Positions 12,476-22,982 of a stretch of 64,000 nt of DNA are shown in pieces. Numbering within the stretch: position 1 is the stretch's first letter; each line of letters opens with the position of its first letter. The notes beneath the pieces were generated by a model. It saw only the letters and a list, made by a program, of their open reading frames with translations, was not told the DNA's origin and did no database searches. This DNA comes from Neltuma alba (lineage: Eukaryota; Streptophyta; Magnoliopsida; Fabales; Fabaceae). Location: positions 62,001 to 126,000 of the forward strand of contig NW_021635454.1 in assembly GCF_004799145.2 (NCBI RefSeq), read 5' to 3'. The translations under genes and the position numbers were made by a program.

Positions 12476-14544
12476 TAGTTTTAAACTTTCTTTTGTTAGT
12501 GCAAATGTCTTTTAAGAATTTTGCATATTCAGGCACTTTCTTCAACAAATCTAGCAAAGGAATGTTAATTTCTACTTTACTAAAGAAATCTAAAACTTCT
12601 TTATTTTGCTTTTCTTTTGCAACCTTCTGCCCAAACATAAAAGCTTTAGGAAAAGGTAGATCTTTCAAGCTTACTACCTCCTTACCTTGACTTCCCGGTT
12701 TATTGCTCTTATGAGAATCTTCAACTTTCTCTTGCTCAATCTTTCCATTGTCCTGGTTAGGCTCTGAAATCTTTGAAGAAGATTGCCCCAAGTCCTCTCC
12801 TATGGTGCTTCATGAACTCCTTTATCATCCATAGTTTGAAGGGCCGGCTTCAGTTGTGCAACCTTCAGTAGTTGCACTTCTACATCCGGTTTCTTTTCTT
12901 GCTTGCAGAAGTTGCTTCTCTTCTCTAAGCTTTCAGATTCCACACTTGGTGGTTTCTTTTCATGAGTAGAATTCCCTTTAGTGTAATGATCTTCATCCAA
13001 GTCAGATTCTTCATCATTCTCATTGAATGTCACCTTTCTTCCACTTCTCAAACTTATGGCATTCAATGACTTGGGATTAATCACAGTATTGGAAGGTAAA
13101 GCTCCACTTGTTTTTGCTTGAAGACTGCTGAAATTATCTGAAATTTGGGTAACAAAGTTAGCCAAGTTTGCTGTCTTAGTTTCCCATTGTTCAACCCTAT
13201 TCTCTATAGCAGCAGCCATTCTTGCACAGATGCAGTGGTATGCTTATCATTTCTGTCCATTTGAGATGCCATAGCACTGAGATTAGCATTCATACTGTTC
13301 ATGCTTTTCAACAAGAGAGACATGTCATCATTCCTTGAATTCCCAACTTCTTGAGTAGTTTGGGAAGGAACCATAACTTGTTCTGAATGTTGACGTTGCT
13401 GGAACCTATTCTGCATGAATCTCTCCTTGTTGTTTCTCTCCTCCTCCCCCATCTAAAATTGGGATGATCCTTCCATCCTTCGTTATAAGGAGTTTGAGAA
13501 AGGGTTCCTTTGCTGATATTGACCGGCTCTTTGTGATACATGGCTGACACTTCTTCAAATTGAGAAGGGCAAGATTCAGTACAATGCATCAAGAACCACA
13601 GGAGTCACAAGAGGGAGCTACCAAGGCTTGAGATGTTCCCATAGCACCACATTGTTTAGTTGACAAGAGTTGCTCCATCCTAGTCATTCTCTTGTCCATC
13701 CTTTTCTGATAAGGCAGCAAATTGAGAATCTAAGTTAGTAGGATTTGATCTTAAAATTTCATTGACAGATTGGTTATCCCTTGTGCTGAATTGCTGATTA
13801 TGTTGGCCATCTTCTCCAATAATTCCCAAGCATTGTGAGGAGTCAAATCAAATAGTGAACCATGGGCTGCAGCATCTATTGTGTTCTTGTGATGAGATAG
13901 CAAGCCCTCATAGAAATATTGAACTAGATTAGGACTTGCTGATTTGATGATTTGGACATTTAGAAAGCATAGCTAGAAATCTTGTCCAATACTCATACAA
14001 GGTCTCTCTACTATCTTGTTGAACTCCATAGATTGCCTTCCTCAATTTAGATGTCCTTGATGCAGGAAAGTACTTCTCTAAAAAGGCTTCTTAAGTTGCT
14101 CCCATGTAAGTGTTGTGAAGTGCTGAGGTAGGCTTTGCAAACCATTCTTGGCATTTCCTTCTAATGTGAAGTGGAAAGCTCTCCTTAGCACATCTTCCAA
14201 TTGAGCACCATGGGGCTTCATAGAGGAACAAACCGCCTGCATATTCTGAAGGTGCCTCTAATATGGATCATCCCCTGCAAGACCAGGAATCTTGGTAAGG
14301 CATTAATCAAGTACCCCTCTCTCAGTTTGGGCATTGTTATTATTTTGATCCATCACAAAATGATTGTCTATAAACCCTCCTAAAGTAGATTCAGATTCTG
14401 AGGAAGAGTAAGATTCAACTTGAGGAGAGAGTCACTCACTATAGGTTGCTTACTAGACTCAGCTATTTGTTTGGTTTTCTTGATTTGCCTAAGAGTTCTA
14501 TTGATTTCCCAATCAAAAGGTAAAAGACCTTTATCCTGGGACAT
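12432..14544 (-). pseudogene. Element A gag remnant
   Basis: The start at 14,544 gives MSQDKGLLPFDWEINRTLRQ, homologous to the gag N-terminus of element B. Later fragments include NTVINPKSLNAISLRSGRK (about 13,090-13,030), the Athila-type gag/protease junction block, and VEINIPLLDLLKKVPEYAKF (12,580-12,510). Gag packages the element RNA. The frame is interrupted many times, so no full protein can be made. Confidence 0.8.
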
Positions 14545-14639
14545 GCAACTAAAGAACACTAGAATAGACTAATAAAATAAATGTGAAAAAGCAATTAGAC
14601 AAAAGACAGAAGTCAAAGAGAGAAAAAAAGCTAAGAAGG

Positions 14640-14760
14640 GATCAGGTGAAATCCGCCGCGGCCTCTGGTGCAATCCGCCGCGGCTCTTTTTGCAGGATTG
14701 ATTCTGTGAGATCCGCTGCGGCGCCTGATGCTATCCGCCGCGGCGCCTGGTACTGATAAA
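14640..14760. repeat. Paired CCGCGG palindromes in the element A leader
   Basis: Two pairs of ATCCGCCGCGGC-type palindromes with about 10-base spacing, located about 100-200 bases upstream of the gag start on the element's sense strand. Same architecture as the LTR array. Confidence 0.75.
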
Positions 14761-15170
14761 CCAGATGGACGAATTCTGCAGCAGCTTCTGACACTGTTCA
14801 CACCTTCACTCCTGCAAATTGAACCCCTTAACACAATGGTATTAGTTTGTCAACAAGAAAAAATATCTCAAAAGCATAAAAACAACCAACCATCATTAGG
14901 TTAAATGGAAGAACAATTAAAAGGGAAAAGGTTGCTACAGCAAGGATTCAAACAATTCACACCCTACTCAATTGTGTTAACTCCTTGACAACCTATGGAA
15001 TGAATTTAAAACACAGCAAAAAAGGGAAACTACTTAACAACAAAGCACAAAAGTGAACATGCAGCACAACTCAAAAACACTAAAGCTACTTTTTCTGAAG
15101 TTTTGGGTTTTCAAACATGAAAATTTTCTTGGCACACCAGTGAATTGCTCAGAACCTCAACAAGTAAGGC

Positions 15171-15188
15171 TCCCCGGCAACGGCGCCA
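15171..15188 (-). other. Primer-binding site (tRNA-Asp) of element A
   Basis: The - strand reads TGGCGCCGTTGCCGGGGA, complementary to the 3' end of plant tRNA-Asp including CCA, three bases inside the 5' LTR. This is the known Athila primer type. Confidence 0.95.
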
Positions 15189-15191
15189 ATT

Positions 15192-16594
15192 TGATAAACC
15201 TTGTCGCTAGGTAATCAAAGTTTTACTAGGGAAAATGCAGCAAGTGAGGCACTACCTAGGTCATTCTTCACAAGGAGCCTTAAGTTGTATTTCAATTCTT
15301 AACAATTCACTATTAATTATCAAATTACCAAGATGAGAGCTTTAGTTCAGAAAAAGAAAATCAAAACAAGAAACAAATCTAATGAAAGGTAAATTGCAAA
15401 TGAGATTCAGATGAGAGATAGTAGTTCCCCTAGCAATTTATCCAACCTTCCTTGTTCAATCTTATAATTTGGAGTCTCTTAGTGTCAATTAAATGGATAG
15501 ATTCAGCTACTGCTCAAATCTCTCTTAACATAGATCAGAAACAACTATCTTACTAGATTCATTATTTTGATCTATGAGAAGGAAAATCAATTGACAAGAA
15601 CACTTGAGAAGCAAGTTGCAATTCTCTAAGAATGACCACAACTGTGAATCATCAATATATTCAACCAAAAATTCAGATTTACAGAACAACAGTCCAAGTA
15701 AAACGAATTAGATTTACAAATCAACAGAGAATCCTCTATTCAACTGAACTAAAGGACACAACTCACATCTGAATGTTCAATCAGATCTAAATTCCAAGAA
15801 ACATAAATCTAATCACTCAATCTTCATTCTAATCACAATTGTTCAACTGAAACAAATGACTCTTAGAATAGAAGGTAGAAAATAGATCTGAAATGACTCC
15901 CTGTTTAGCTCCATGAACTCAGGTCAGCTTCATTGCTAGAAGAACTTGGAAATTCAGCTACTCATACTCTGGATTAGGGTAGAAACAGCAAGAATTGATG
16001 AAAGATCCATGGTTGATCGGTGGAAATTGATGGAATTGGACGAAAATGGAAGAGAGAAATGAGAGAGGGCGGAGAGAGCAAGAATTCGCGTTGGAGGGAG
16101 AATGGGTACTGAAAATCTGCTCTCCTGTTGAAGCGCGCGACTTCAGCTTTTAAATCTGGAAATTTCGGTCATCCGCCGCGGCGCCTCCGTCAATCCGCCG
16201 CGGCTCCTGTCCTGTACGGCGTCGTTTTGATTAATGATCCTGAGCTTCATGAAAACCTCCGTCCGCCGTGGCGCCTTAGTCCATCCGCCGCGGCGCTTTT
16301 CACCGAGAGTACCTTGGAAATCCGCCGTGGCGCCTCCGTCAATCCGCCGCGGCGCCTAGACAGAATGGCGAAAATGCTACTGAAACTTCCTGAAATTCAT
16401 GCCAAAGCAGGGATCAAAAGTACACACAAATAAAATCATATAAAAACATGTAAAAACACTTGCAAAACCTCATAATTCTTCTCACACCAACTCTTATACA
16501 CAATGGAACCTAATTATGCCCAAAGTATGTAAATATAGATCGCAAAAGTATGTGTTTAGGGCTAGAAATGTATGTAAAATAATGAGACTTATCA
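15192..16594 (-). repeat. 5' LTR of element A
   Basis: Starts TGATAAACCTTGTCGC and ends GAGACTTATCA followed by TSD AGAAG (16,595-16,599). Near-identical partner of 5,246-6,655. Palindrome pairs are at 16,170-16,365. Confidence 0.95.
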
Positions 16595-16599
16595 AGAAG

Positions 16600-17901
16600 T
16601 TGTGTCTGCTTCACATATAGGACAGCTTTATGCCCCTTCACACACTGTAATCCTGATAGTTTCCATATCAGAAAAGTCATTTTATAGTTGTAAAGATCAT
16701 TGCAGAACCAACTTAAAAGGACTCCTGCTTGTATGCATCACACATCCACGCCTTCTTCCCACAACATCTTCAAATCTTCAATAAAGGTGCCAAGTAGATA
16801 TCGATATTGTTTCCTAGTTGTTTTCGGTCCTGAATCATCATAGAAAGCATCATGTACTTACGCTTCTACATAACCAGGGAGGTAGGTGTAAATCACCAAC
16901 CAGTACTGGCCTTGCACTATGTGCTATTAAGAGTACCGTAAGGGTTGATTTCCATCTGTACAAGCCCAAAGACGAAGATTTCTTGGTTCAAGACCAAATC
17001 CGGAAACATTTTCCCTTCTTTTTCTTCTGCCATTGAGGAGAATCAGCAGGGTGCCGAAGATATCTTCTATCTGATATTCTCTCATCAAAAAATGCCATCT
17101 TAACTTCTTCTTCGCTTCTATTGCATTAGCAAATAAGCGCTTAAACTGGTATTATCGGAAGATACCATAACACCTTCAAAGGTTGCCCTTTACTTGTCTC
17201 ATCACCATCATAGTTTACCAGCACAGTCCATGTTCTTTTCACCTTGTATCATGAGTTTTACTTTGGGCACACGTAGACCAGCATGCTCTTTTCTATATAA
17301 TACACATCATTAGGACAAGCGTGTATCTTTTCATAGCCCATACCATCCGAGACAAGATTTTCTTTGCTTCATACACACGATTTGGAAGAACGTTATCAAT
17401 TGGAAGCATATCACTAATCAATTGAAGCAACTCTGTGAAACTTTTGTCAGTCCACCCATTATTTGCTTTTAAAACTGAACAATTTCAATACAGCTGTCAA
17501 TCGTGTATACTTAGAACACCCAGGTACAAGGCATCTCTGCATCACTCTTCAAGTTATCATTTGCATGTGATTGCACAAAGAACTCTACCCCTACATCCGA
17601 AATCTATCGCTCATTCTATCATTTACATCATCCATATCTTCCTCTTCTTCGAGTATTGAACTTGTTCCTACTTCACCATGCCATATCCATCTTGTATATC
17701 GAAGATTTATACCATCACAAAGCAGGTGATCTCTAATATCATCAACACTTAGTCACCTCTCATTTAAACACTTGACACAGGGACAAAATACATTCCTTAT
17801 TGCTAGGAGCATTCTGTTTAGCAATTCAATAAAATAAATCGTTCTACTCCATTCTCATATTCATCACTTGTTCTCAAAGCATTCATCCAACTATGATCCA
17901 T
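16600..17901 (-). pseudogene. CACTA-1 TNP2 transposase, N-terminal part
   Basis: The start at 17,901 gives MDHSWMNALRTSDEYENG, the transposase-associated (PF13963-like) domain, with FCPCVKCLNER and TRWIWHGE following (about 17,800-17,670). The TNP2 domain then shows GLCTDG, NPYGTL, PPWLCM and CEADT up to 16,600. Element A has inserted exactly here; the protein continues at 5,240. There are a few frameshifts and stops. TNP2 is the catalytic CACTA transposase. Confidence 0.85.
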
Positions 17902-18790
17902 TCTGTTACTACCTAAGGAATTATAAACAATTTAATTCCATTTAGCACAGTCCCAATAAACATTAACCAAATTCAAAACTAATGATATCAATTGAGTCCG
18001 ATTCATTCCAATTACAACATAAATCATGCCAATTCCAAGCAAATGATTTCAAACTTCAAATCTATTACCCCAATCAATGTAACAAATTTTAACTTATCTA
18101 AATGCAATTTTTTCATTAATCATTTAATGTATACCCAATCCTTAATCTAATTCAACACATATAGCAAACTATCTAATGCAATCCCTCTTAGGCATTTTGA
18201 CAAACACCTTGTATGCATTATTTTCTAACAAGATTAACAAGGCTTAAAATCATTAAAATTTCTACCCAATCAATATATACAAATTTAAAACTATCTAAAC
18301 ACAATTCTTCAATAAAAATTAAACAGCAACCTCAGAAACCATTCATCAAAACTCCTCAAGCTACTCAAACCCACCATACAACACACTAAACCCACAATGC
18401 AACGGTTGAATGAACTTACCTTCACCGTTCTGGCGTGCATTCGAATCAACGGCCTACAGAGAGGACGACGACGGTGAGCTGCTGTGCGTGTGAGCTTCAC
18501 GGCTTCAACGGCGAGCTGCTACAACACGGGCTACTGCAGAATGCGCGACGCAATGGAGGGAGTCCGGCTCCGGCTACGGCCTTGAAGAGCTGAAAACCAG
18601 AAGGAGAGACCGAAACAAGTTAAAATAGCTCACGGCTACTTCACGGACAAGAGGAAAATGAGAGGGAGACCGAAAATGAAAGTTGGGTGCGAGATAGCTG
18701 CGAGCTGGAGTGCTTCGATCGTGCGCGGTACATGCAGATCTGATAGATAACTGATGCGAACTGCGCTGCGGGCAAATTTTTTTAAAAATG
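17902..18790. other. CACTA-1 upstream region of the transposase gene
   Basis: AT-rich 17,902-18,400, then a more GC-rich stretch 18,420-18,780. It probably holds the promoter, leader and perhaps an untranslated exon of the transposase gene. I see no protein I can support here. Confidence 0.4.
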
Positions 18791-18796
18791 AAGCCC

Positions 18797-19030
18797 CTTC
18801 ACGTCTGTTTACTTAGAAACAGACGTGAATTCACGTCCGTTGACCCAAAGGATGTGAATTCACCTCTGTTTTTGGTAAACGGACGTGAATTCATGTCTGT
18901 TTACACAAACGGACGTGAATTCACGTCCGTTTTAGGTATTAACGTCCGTTTTGGGTCAACGGACGTGAATTCACGTCTGTTTTGTTTAAAACAGACATGA
19001 AGTCTCTTCTGTTTTGCAAAACAGACATAT
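18797..19030. repeat. CACTA-1 subterminal palindromic repeats
   Basis: Repeated ACGGACGTGAATTCACGTCC units, a perfect palindrome in the best copies (e.g. near 18,911), with halves AACGGACGTGAATT and ACGTCTGTTTT spaced by a few bases, at least eight half-sites. Arrays of this kind just inside CACTA ends bind the element-encoded DNA-binding protein. Confidence 0.85.
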
Positions 19031-19048
19031 AAACGAGGGAGGTAAATA

Positions 19049-19066
19049 ACACATTTTGTTGTAGTG
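19049..19066 (-). repeat. CACTA-1 terminal inverted repeat (right end)
   Basis: - strand CACTACAACAAAATGTGT begins at 19,066. CACTACAA is a standard start for plant CACTA elements. The partner terminus is outside the window. Confidence 0.85.
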
Positions 19067-20430
19067 TTTGTAAATCAAGAGGACTTTTAAGGTTAGAACT
19101 TGAATGAAGGCCAAGTGAAATAAATGGAATGAGAATGAAAACGGAAATGAGTACAAGCATACAAATTATTAAGACAAAATTATTCTAAATAAAAGCAAGG
19201 GAAGCTACTTAGTTTTTATTTATAATTTTTATATCTTTATCCTTTCTTTTCTTTGTTTTTTTCTCTTTTTCTTTCTTTCTTTTCTTTTCTTTCTATTTCT
19301 TTTCTTTTCTCTTTTTTTCGATTTAAGCAACTTCTTCTTCTTCTTTTTTACTACAAATAATTGCATGCATGTACTCAAGATGAAGGTCCAAAGGGGTTTA
19401 CAACGGTAAAAATGATTGGGTTTGTGTTTGGGAAACGAGGATTTGAAATCGAATGCCTCTATCATTTTTAGAAAAATTGATTCACTAAGCTTTGATTAAG
19501 AATTAAAACAAGTTCTAGAGAAATATAAATCAGATTCACTCAATTTAATAACTTTAGGCCCAAAATCCTTCCAACAAGGCTAAAATCTCAATTAATCAAT
19601 CTCAAGAGTTAACAACCACACAGTCATAGTTTCAAATCATATCATCATTTACTATCTGTTAAAAACATGAGAATAACTAGCCCAAGTTCAACCCTCATTT
19701 AAAAGCATGGAAAGTTTTCTAAAAGCACTAGACAATTTGAACTTTTCCAATAATTTTAAAAAGGATGCAGGAGCATAAAGAATCTAAGCCAGGAAAAATT
19801 TCTGAAGACCAGTTGAAATTGCAAAGAATTTATTATTTAAAATATTTTTTTTTAAAGAAGGGGAATCGCCGAGGCGAACTGTTGAGTTGCCGCGCGAAGG
19901 ATGGCAGAAAGGAAATCTGGAGAAAGGGTTGGCCTTCGCCGCGGCGAAACATAAGTGGCTGCGGCGAAAGTATCCCGAGAGCTAATTAACGTGAAAGAGG
20001 GGGCTTCGCCGCACCGAAGGAAAATGCTTGCCGCGGTGAAGGGTGGCAGAAAGGAAAAATCCCGAGCAATTTTCACTCTTCAGTAACTAAACTCAAAATA
20101 TTTATAATTCAACCAATTTATCAGTTCAAAAACACCTCAAAATCACATATATGCATGGATGCATGAGAATTATTTGCTAAAATCCACAATAAGTCCCTCC
20201 CCCACACTTAAACACAACATTGTCCTCAAGGTATGAATCAATGACACAGCAAATACCAGAAATGAAGTGCAGGGGTGAAAATAAGCAAGATCATAACAAA
20301 CCAATGAGAAACATCCATCTAACAAGTTCAACTAACGGAGCACAAAAAAGGTTCAGAAATATCCAGCCTCAGAACAACAGAACTAACGAAACAAAAGAAA
20401 ACACAGAAACACAGAGACTAAAAACTAAAG
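19067..20430. other. Noncoding 3' internal region of element B
   Basis: Contains CAAGAGGACTTTTAAGGTT (shared with elements A and C), a pyrimidine-rich tract (19,230-19,320), a CCGCGG palindrome cluster (19,864-20,045) and a PPT-like AAGTGTGGGGGAGG (- strand, 20,196-20,210) with an imperfect hairpin beside it. Confidence 0.6.
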
Positions 20431-20439
20431 CTGCTGCTC

Positions 20440-21590
20440 AGGATCATCTGCCCCGGACCTTGATGGTCCTACACCGGATGTGCCTGCTCTGTCCATACCC
20501 ATACTGCTCTGTGGCTCCTCCTCCTCAGCTAGTAAGGCAAAGTTCAACCGGTCCGCGATCAAGGCATCAATACGGGGCGGTAGCGACGATCTCAGTCATA
20601 CAATGCATCACGGTCCTTTTGCCGCTTATCTCCCAGAGGAGTGTAAGGCATAACTGGTGAACATCCTCGGATAGCTCATCAATGTCATCCGCAAGTGCGT
20701 CCAAGGTGACTGGCTGGGAAGGTTCAGGAGCATCTTGGCCTTCCTCGCTGGCTCGTAGCTGCCTGGCCTGCGCTAACATCGTAAACAGGATGGATAGGAG
20801 GGTGGGGTGCAATGTAGGTTGTTTGAGACGCTCATACCGGAAAGTGGTGGCAGGCTCGAAATAGCTTCATTATCAAATTCAGGTACCCTGCTGCGCGGAA
20901 AAGGTCAGAGATAAGGTGGGGGAAAATGATGCTATTGGTGAGTTTTTTGTTGTTGACGAATCGTGAAGGGCTGATTGGATAGTTTGAGCTACATCGAAAG
21001 TTTTTTTCGGTCATGAGGAGATAAACATAAAGAGCTTGGCATTTACGAAGGTTCTAGAGAAGGGAAGTGGGCAAGATGTTGTTGCAGACCAAGTGCAGCT
21101 ACGGCCTCGCCTCAGGCCGGAAATCAGAGCGTTTCAAGTAAAGCTCAGCAGTGCGGGGATGATGCCAAGTGGCACCATCCCGACACAGGGTCTGGAGGAT
21201 TTCATCAAAAGGATAATTATCTCTATAATGCGAATAGTGGGAATGACGAACCTCAGGAAGGCAGTAGTGGTGGGGGCAATGTTATATGTGGTGAAGGAGT
21301 AATTCACACGGTGGTCACGGAACAGGATGGATAACATGCCATTAAGGCGGGCGTAGGTGTAGAAGTGGCAGACGAAGGCATCATTGCCCATTTCTCGTGG
21401 GCGAACCAATTCGGTTAATTGGGACTCCCGGAGTCTTTGGACAAAGGGGTAGTCTGGTGGGTCAAGAGGAAAGGGTCTCTCCTTAAGGAGGGGGCATTTG
21501 TCTACTAACTTATAGAGGTCGTCATAAGCAAGGCTTCATCTGAGTCAGAGTTAGACGCGGGTAAGGGTTCAGGGCGTTTGGTGCGAGGTA
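20440..21590 (-). pseudogene. Element B third ORF: putative plant transposon protein (Transposase_32-like) domain
   Basis: The - strand translation gives RKIPRTKRPEPLPASNSDSD at about 21,598-21,540, then after a frameshift VRPREMGNDAFVCHF, ARLNGMLSILFRDHRVNYS, then ELYLKRSDFRPEARP, NILPT and HDSSTTKNSPIA. This matches the style of the 'putative plant transposon protein' domain (PF20167) found downstream of pol in Athila-like elements, the position where some lineages carry an env-like gene. An acidic C-terminal part follows (20,812-20,567). Several frameshifts and stops. Function unknown even in intact copies. Confidence 0.6.
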
Positions 21591-21599
21591 TTTTCCTGT

Positions 21600-22980
21600 A
21601 ACAACACACAATAGAAACACTGAACACAGAACAAACAACCACAACCTAAACAACCCAGAAAAAACCAAAATTACAACCTAGACAGCAGTAGCAATGGTTT
21701 ATAATGATTTATAGGTTTTCAGAGGACTAAAAGTTTTCAAAATTAAGCAAAGAGATTAAAGAAAAACACAAGTACTATGAATCATTAGATAACCTACAGG
21801 CTACGTAACTACAATCTAACAACAAAATAACCCAACCCAACAACACAATACCAGAACAAACAAGCTAAAAACAACTAATCAAAATAAACTAAAGGAAAGA
21901 ACAAAGAAGAGAGAAACATACGAGAGGGGAGAGAGAAACAGGCGTGCACGGTTGGAGTAGAGAAAGGGAGAGAGAACAAAAAATAGAAAGATAAGGGGAA
22001 GGAGAGAGGGGGGTCGACGGTGAGATGGAGAAAGAGACAGAGGGAGCCGACGGAGGGAAAGAAACTGCTGGAGCTCACGCTGAGAGCAGGGAAGCCGAAG
22101 AGGGAGATGTTCAGAGTGAGGGGGCCGACGGTTTCGAATGGAAAGCTGAGCGAATTAATAGGGACCGGCGGATATGAATGGCATAGGTTAAATGGGTTTA
22201 AATTGAATGGGTAGGGGAAAAGACCGAAAAGGGCTCAGGAGAGAAGGGTGGGTGACTCAGAATGGGGGGGAAAAAGGGAAAATCACGCGAAAAATCAGGG
22301 AAAAAACGAAACCGCCCAGTGCAGAAACGGCGGGTTCGCCGCGGCGAACCATTCTTCGCCGCGGCGAACCATACACAAGACGAAAACAAGGGGAAAAGGA
22401 CGTTTCACCCGCGGCGATAGTATAAGTCGCCGCGGCGAAACCATCCCGAGAGGAACACACAGAGACTGGCGACCTTCGCTGCGGCAAAAGCATAAGTTCC
22501 TATAGCAAACATCACCGAGAGCAACACTAGAGAAACGAACCCACTTCACCGCGGTGAAGGCTAAGGTTTGCCGTGGCGAAGTGTCACAGAGGGCACAGAA
22601 CAATACAGAAAACACTTGAACATCAGAGAAACACAACACCAAACAACAGATGAAGCTAGATACTTCAAAAACTTTAAAGTGCATCAAAAGAGATCAAAAG
22701 GTGTTCAACAAGTCCATGATTAGGCAGTATACCACAGACAAACTTTCTCAATCAATTTGAATCAGATAATTCATTTCAAGCACCAAATCATCAAGCACAA
22801 AACAAGATAGGATAGAGATCAAAACTTCCAGGGGGTCTTATTGAATTCAAACAATAACTACACTACTTTCCTACTGAAAAGGGTTTCTCCCCCATACTCA
22901 TTCAACATACAATGCACAAAACATAGCAAGATCAATAATTAAGCAAATTGTAAATGAGTAAAGGAAAGAAACGACCAGGG
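21600..22980. other. Spacer between integrase and third ORF of element B
   Basis: No supportable ORF. It holds the richest cluster of CCGCGG palindromes (22,330-22,580; e.g. TTCGCCGCGGCGAACC, each pair followed by CCGAGAG-type boxes) and a PPT-like copy TATGGGGGAG (- strand, 22,886-22,900) beside a CATT/AATG stem. Confidence 0.6.
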
Positions 22981-22982
22981 AG

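Larger units (their letters stand above)
5246..16594 (-). mobile_element. Element A: complete-length Athila-lineage Ty3/gypsy LTR retrotransposon inserted in TNP2
   Basis: Paired LTRs (5,246-6,655 and 15,192-16,594), perfect 5-bp TSD AGAAG, tRNA-Asp primer site next to the right LTR and a polypurine tract next to the left LTR. It therefore reads right to left. Internal order on the - strand is gag (from 14,544), protease, RT, RNase H, integrase. The Athila assignment rests on the tRNA-Asp PBS, the DLGA protease motif and the RT/integrase sequence style. The gag-pol genes are riddled with frameshifts although the two LTRs differ mainly by scattered single-base changes and indels. There is no third ORF between integrase and 3' LTR: only about 1.4 kb of noncoding sequence containing a pyrimidine-rich tract (7,180-7,310). 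Confidence 0.95.
1..19066 (-). mobile_element. CACTA-1: CACTA (En/Spm) DNA transposon, left end outside window, interrupted by element A
   Basis: The right terminus is visible: the last bases before 19,067 read TTTTGTTGTAGTG, i.e. CACTACAACAAAA on the - strand, the usual CACTA terminus. It is preceded by an array of subterminal palindromes. Inside, on the - strand, are a TNP2-type transposase gene (17,901 to 16,600 continuing at 5,240 to about 3,440) and a Transposase_24/DUF8039/Ulp1 gene (about 3,100 to 125), the usual two-gene content of plant CACTA elements. Element A (5,246-16,594) is nested in the transposase gene. The sequence right of 19,067 is Athila-type 3' internal sequence, so CACTA-1 itself sits inside element B. 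The expected 3-bp TSD would be TTT (19,067-19,069), but the left end cannot be seen. Confidence 0.9.

Noticed and set aside
5246..16594. Direct repeats of palindromes considered as a CRISPR-like array
   Set aside because: Spacing is irregular, the units are palindromic and degenerate, they lie in LTRs and leaders of a plant retrotransposon, and no cas-type gene is present.
19229..19465. Lys/Arg-rich frame in the 3' region of element B (and the similar one at 29,707-29,949)
   Set aside because: Simple translation of the pyrimidine-rich tract; not a protein.
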